Assembly: GCF_030264295.1 (NCBI RefSeq)
Contig: NZ_CP127173.1
Location: forward strand, 2,239,501 to 2,303,500
DNA: 64,000 nt
Direction of reading: 5' to 3'
From: Amycolatopsis nalaikhensis
GTDB taxonomy: Bacteria; Actinomycetota; Actinomycetes; Mycobacteriales; Pseudonocardiaceae
This document shows, piece after piece, positions 63,696 through 64,000 of the stretch; position 1 is the first letter of the stretch; every line of letters starts with the position of its first letter. The position numbers and the translations under genes were made by a program. Below the pieces are notes generated by a model. It had not been told where the DNA came from. It was given only the letters and a program-made list of their open reading frames with translations, and searched no databases.

Positions 63696-64000
63696 GGCGC
63701 GGCAGGGGTGACGGTGGCGAGGATGCGGTCCGCGACGCGGACGAACGCGGTGAGATCGGCTCGCGGGACGTCGCCGAGGATCGCCCGCGCGGCGCCGTGC
63801 CGGCTCTCGGTCATCCACCGCGCGGTGGCGGCGCCGTCGTCGGTCAGCGCCACCGAGATCGCGCGCCGGTCCCGGGGATGCGGGCGCCGCTCGACGAGGC
63901 CGGCTCCTTCGAGCTGATCGACCAGGCCGGTGACATGACGCGGCGTGCAGTTCAAGGCGTCGGCCAAGGCGCGCTGCACCAGGTCGCCGTCGCGGGCGAG
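63692..64000 (-). CDS. MarR-family regulator (runs off window)
   Basis: 103 residues visible, N terminus beyond the right edge. The winged helix LVQRALADALNCTPRHVTGL, VDQLEGAGLVERRPHPRDRR, wing RAISVALTDDGAA is clear. It probably controls the coupled monooxygenase gene. Confidence 0.85.
   Translation of the reverse strand, partial: LARDGDLVQRALADALNCTPRHVTGLVDQLEGAGLVERRPHPRDRRAISVALTDDGAATARWMTESRHGAARAILGDVPRADLTAFVRVADRILATVTPAAP

Overview
The window is very GC-rich (roughly 70% by eye), uses GTG starts and GTGA/ATGA stop-start overlaps freely, and carries families typical of actinomycetes: LanKC, SigE-type ECF sigma factor, DUF3040, LppP/LprE domain, CoxSML hydroxylase. This suggests a filamentous actinobacterium, most likely Pseudonocardiaceae (Amycolatopsis-like). 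That placement is inference; there is no rRNA here.

Layout. 1-3.2 kb: the end of a class III lanthipeptide cluster (ABC transporter fragment, SapB/AmfS-like precursor, LanKC). 3.6-13.8 kb: ordinary chromosome (small membrane proteins, GT39 glycosyltransferase, secreted S1 protease, alginate-lyase-like enzyme, molybdenum hydroxylase, SixA phosphatase, ECF sigma factor with a membrane partner). 13.95-28.3 kb: a decayed genomic island that starts at a tRNA-Lys 3' fragment and a tyrosine integrase. It holds unknown proteins, duplicated and broken segments, IS5 and integrase remnants, and an AbiEi/AbiEii toxin-antitoxin pair with a visible operator.

28.5-46.6 kb: the most striking region, a fluoride-response locus. 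I find six fluoride (crcB-type) riboswitches by eye. Four are canonical and precede a DUF190 gene, a six-subunit energy-converting-hydrogenase-related (Ehr) membrane complex, a pair of MutS-like ATPases, and an enolase paralog. Two share an unusual variant aptamer and precede the CrcB genes. Five of the six can pair the aptamer 3' end with sequence at or beside a Shine-Dalgarno; the sixth forms a similar hairpin whose target start is unclear. The Ehr complex has lost both NiFe CxxC pairs and most proximal-cluster cysteines. A glutamine synthetase sits in the same stretch. The genes together look like export of fluoride plus replacement or protection of fluoride-sensitive metabolism.

46.7-52.5 kb: membrane proteins, a ChrB-N protein, an MFS exporter with MarR, and STAS/CheB regulatory fragments. 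52.6-55.7 kb: an IS21-family element (istA, istB) with multi-copy terminal repeats. 55.8-60.5 kb: STAS and HATPase regulators, then a two-gene candidate defence or cell-death module: a small two-helix membrane protein and a 1175-residue STAND NTPase. These share a 17-residue glycine-rich motif, present twice in the small protein and once at the NTPase N terminus. 60.7-64 kb: zinc-ribbon/LppP membrane protein, flavin monooxygenase, MarR.

At least seven otherwise intact or recognisable genes are broken by single-base indels, mostly in short homopolymers. This may reflect sequence error rather than biology, so start/stop calls there are provisional.
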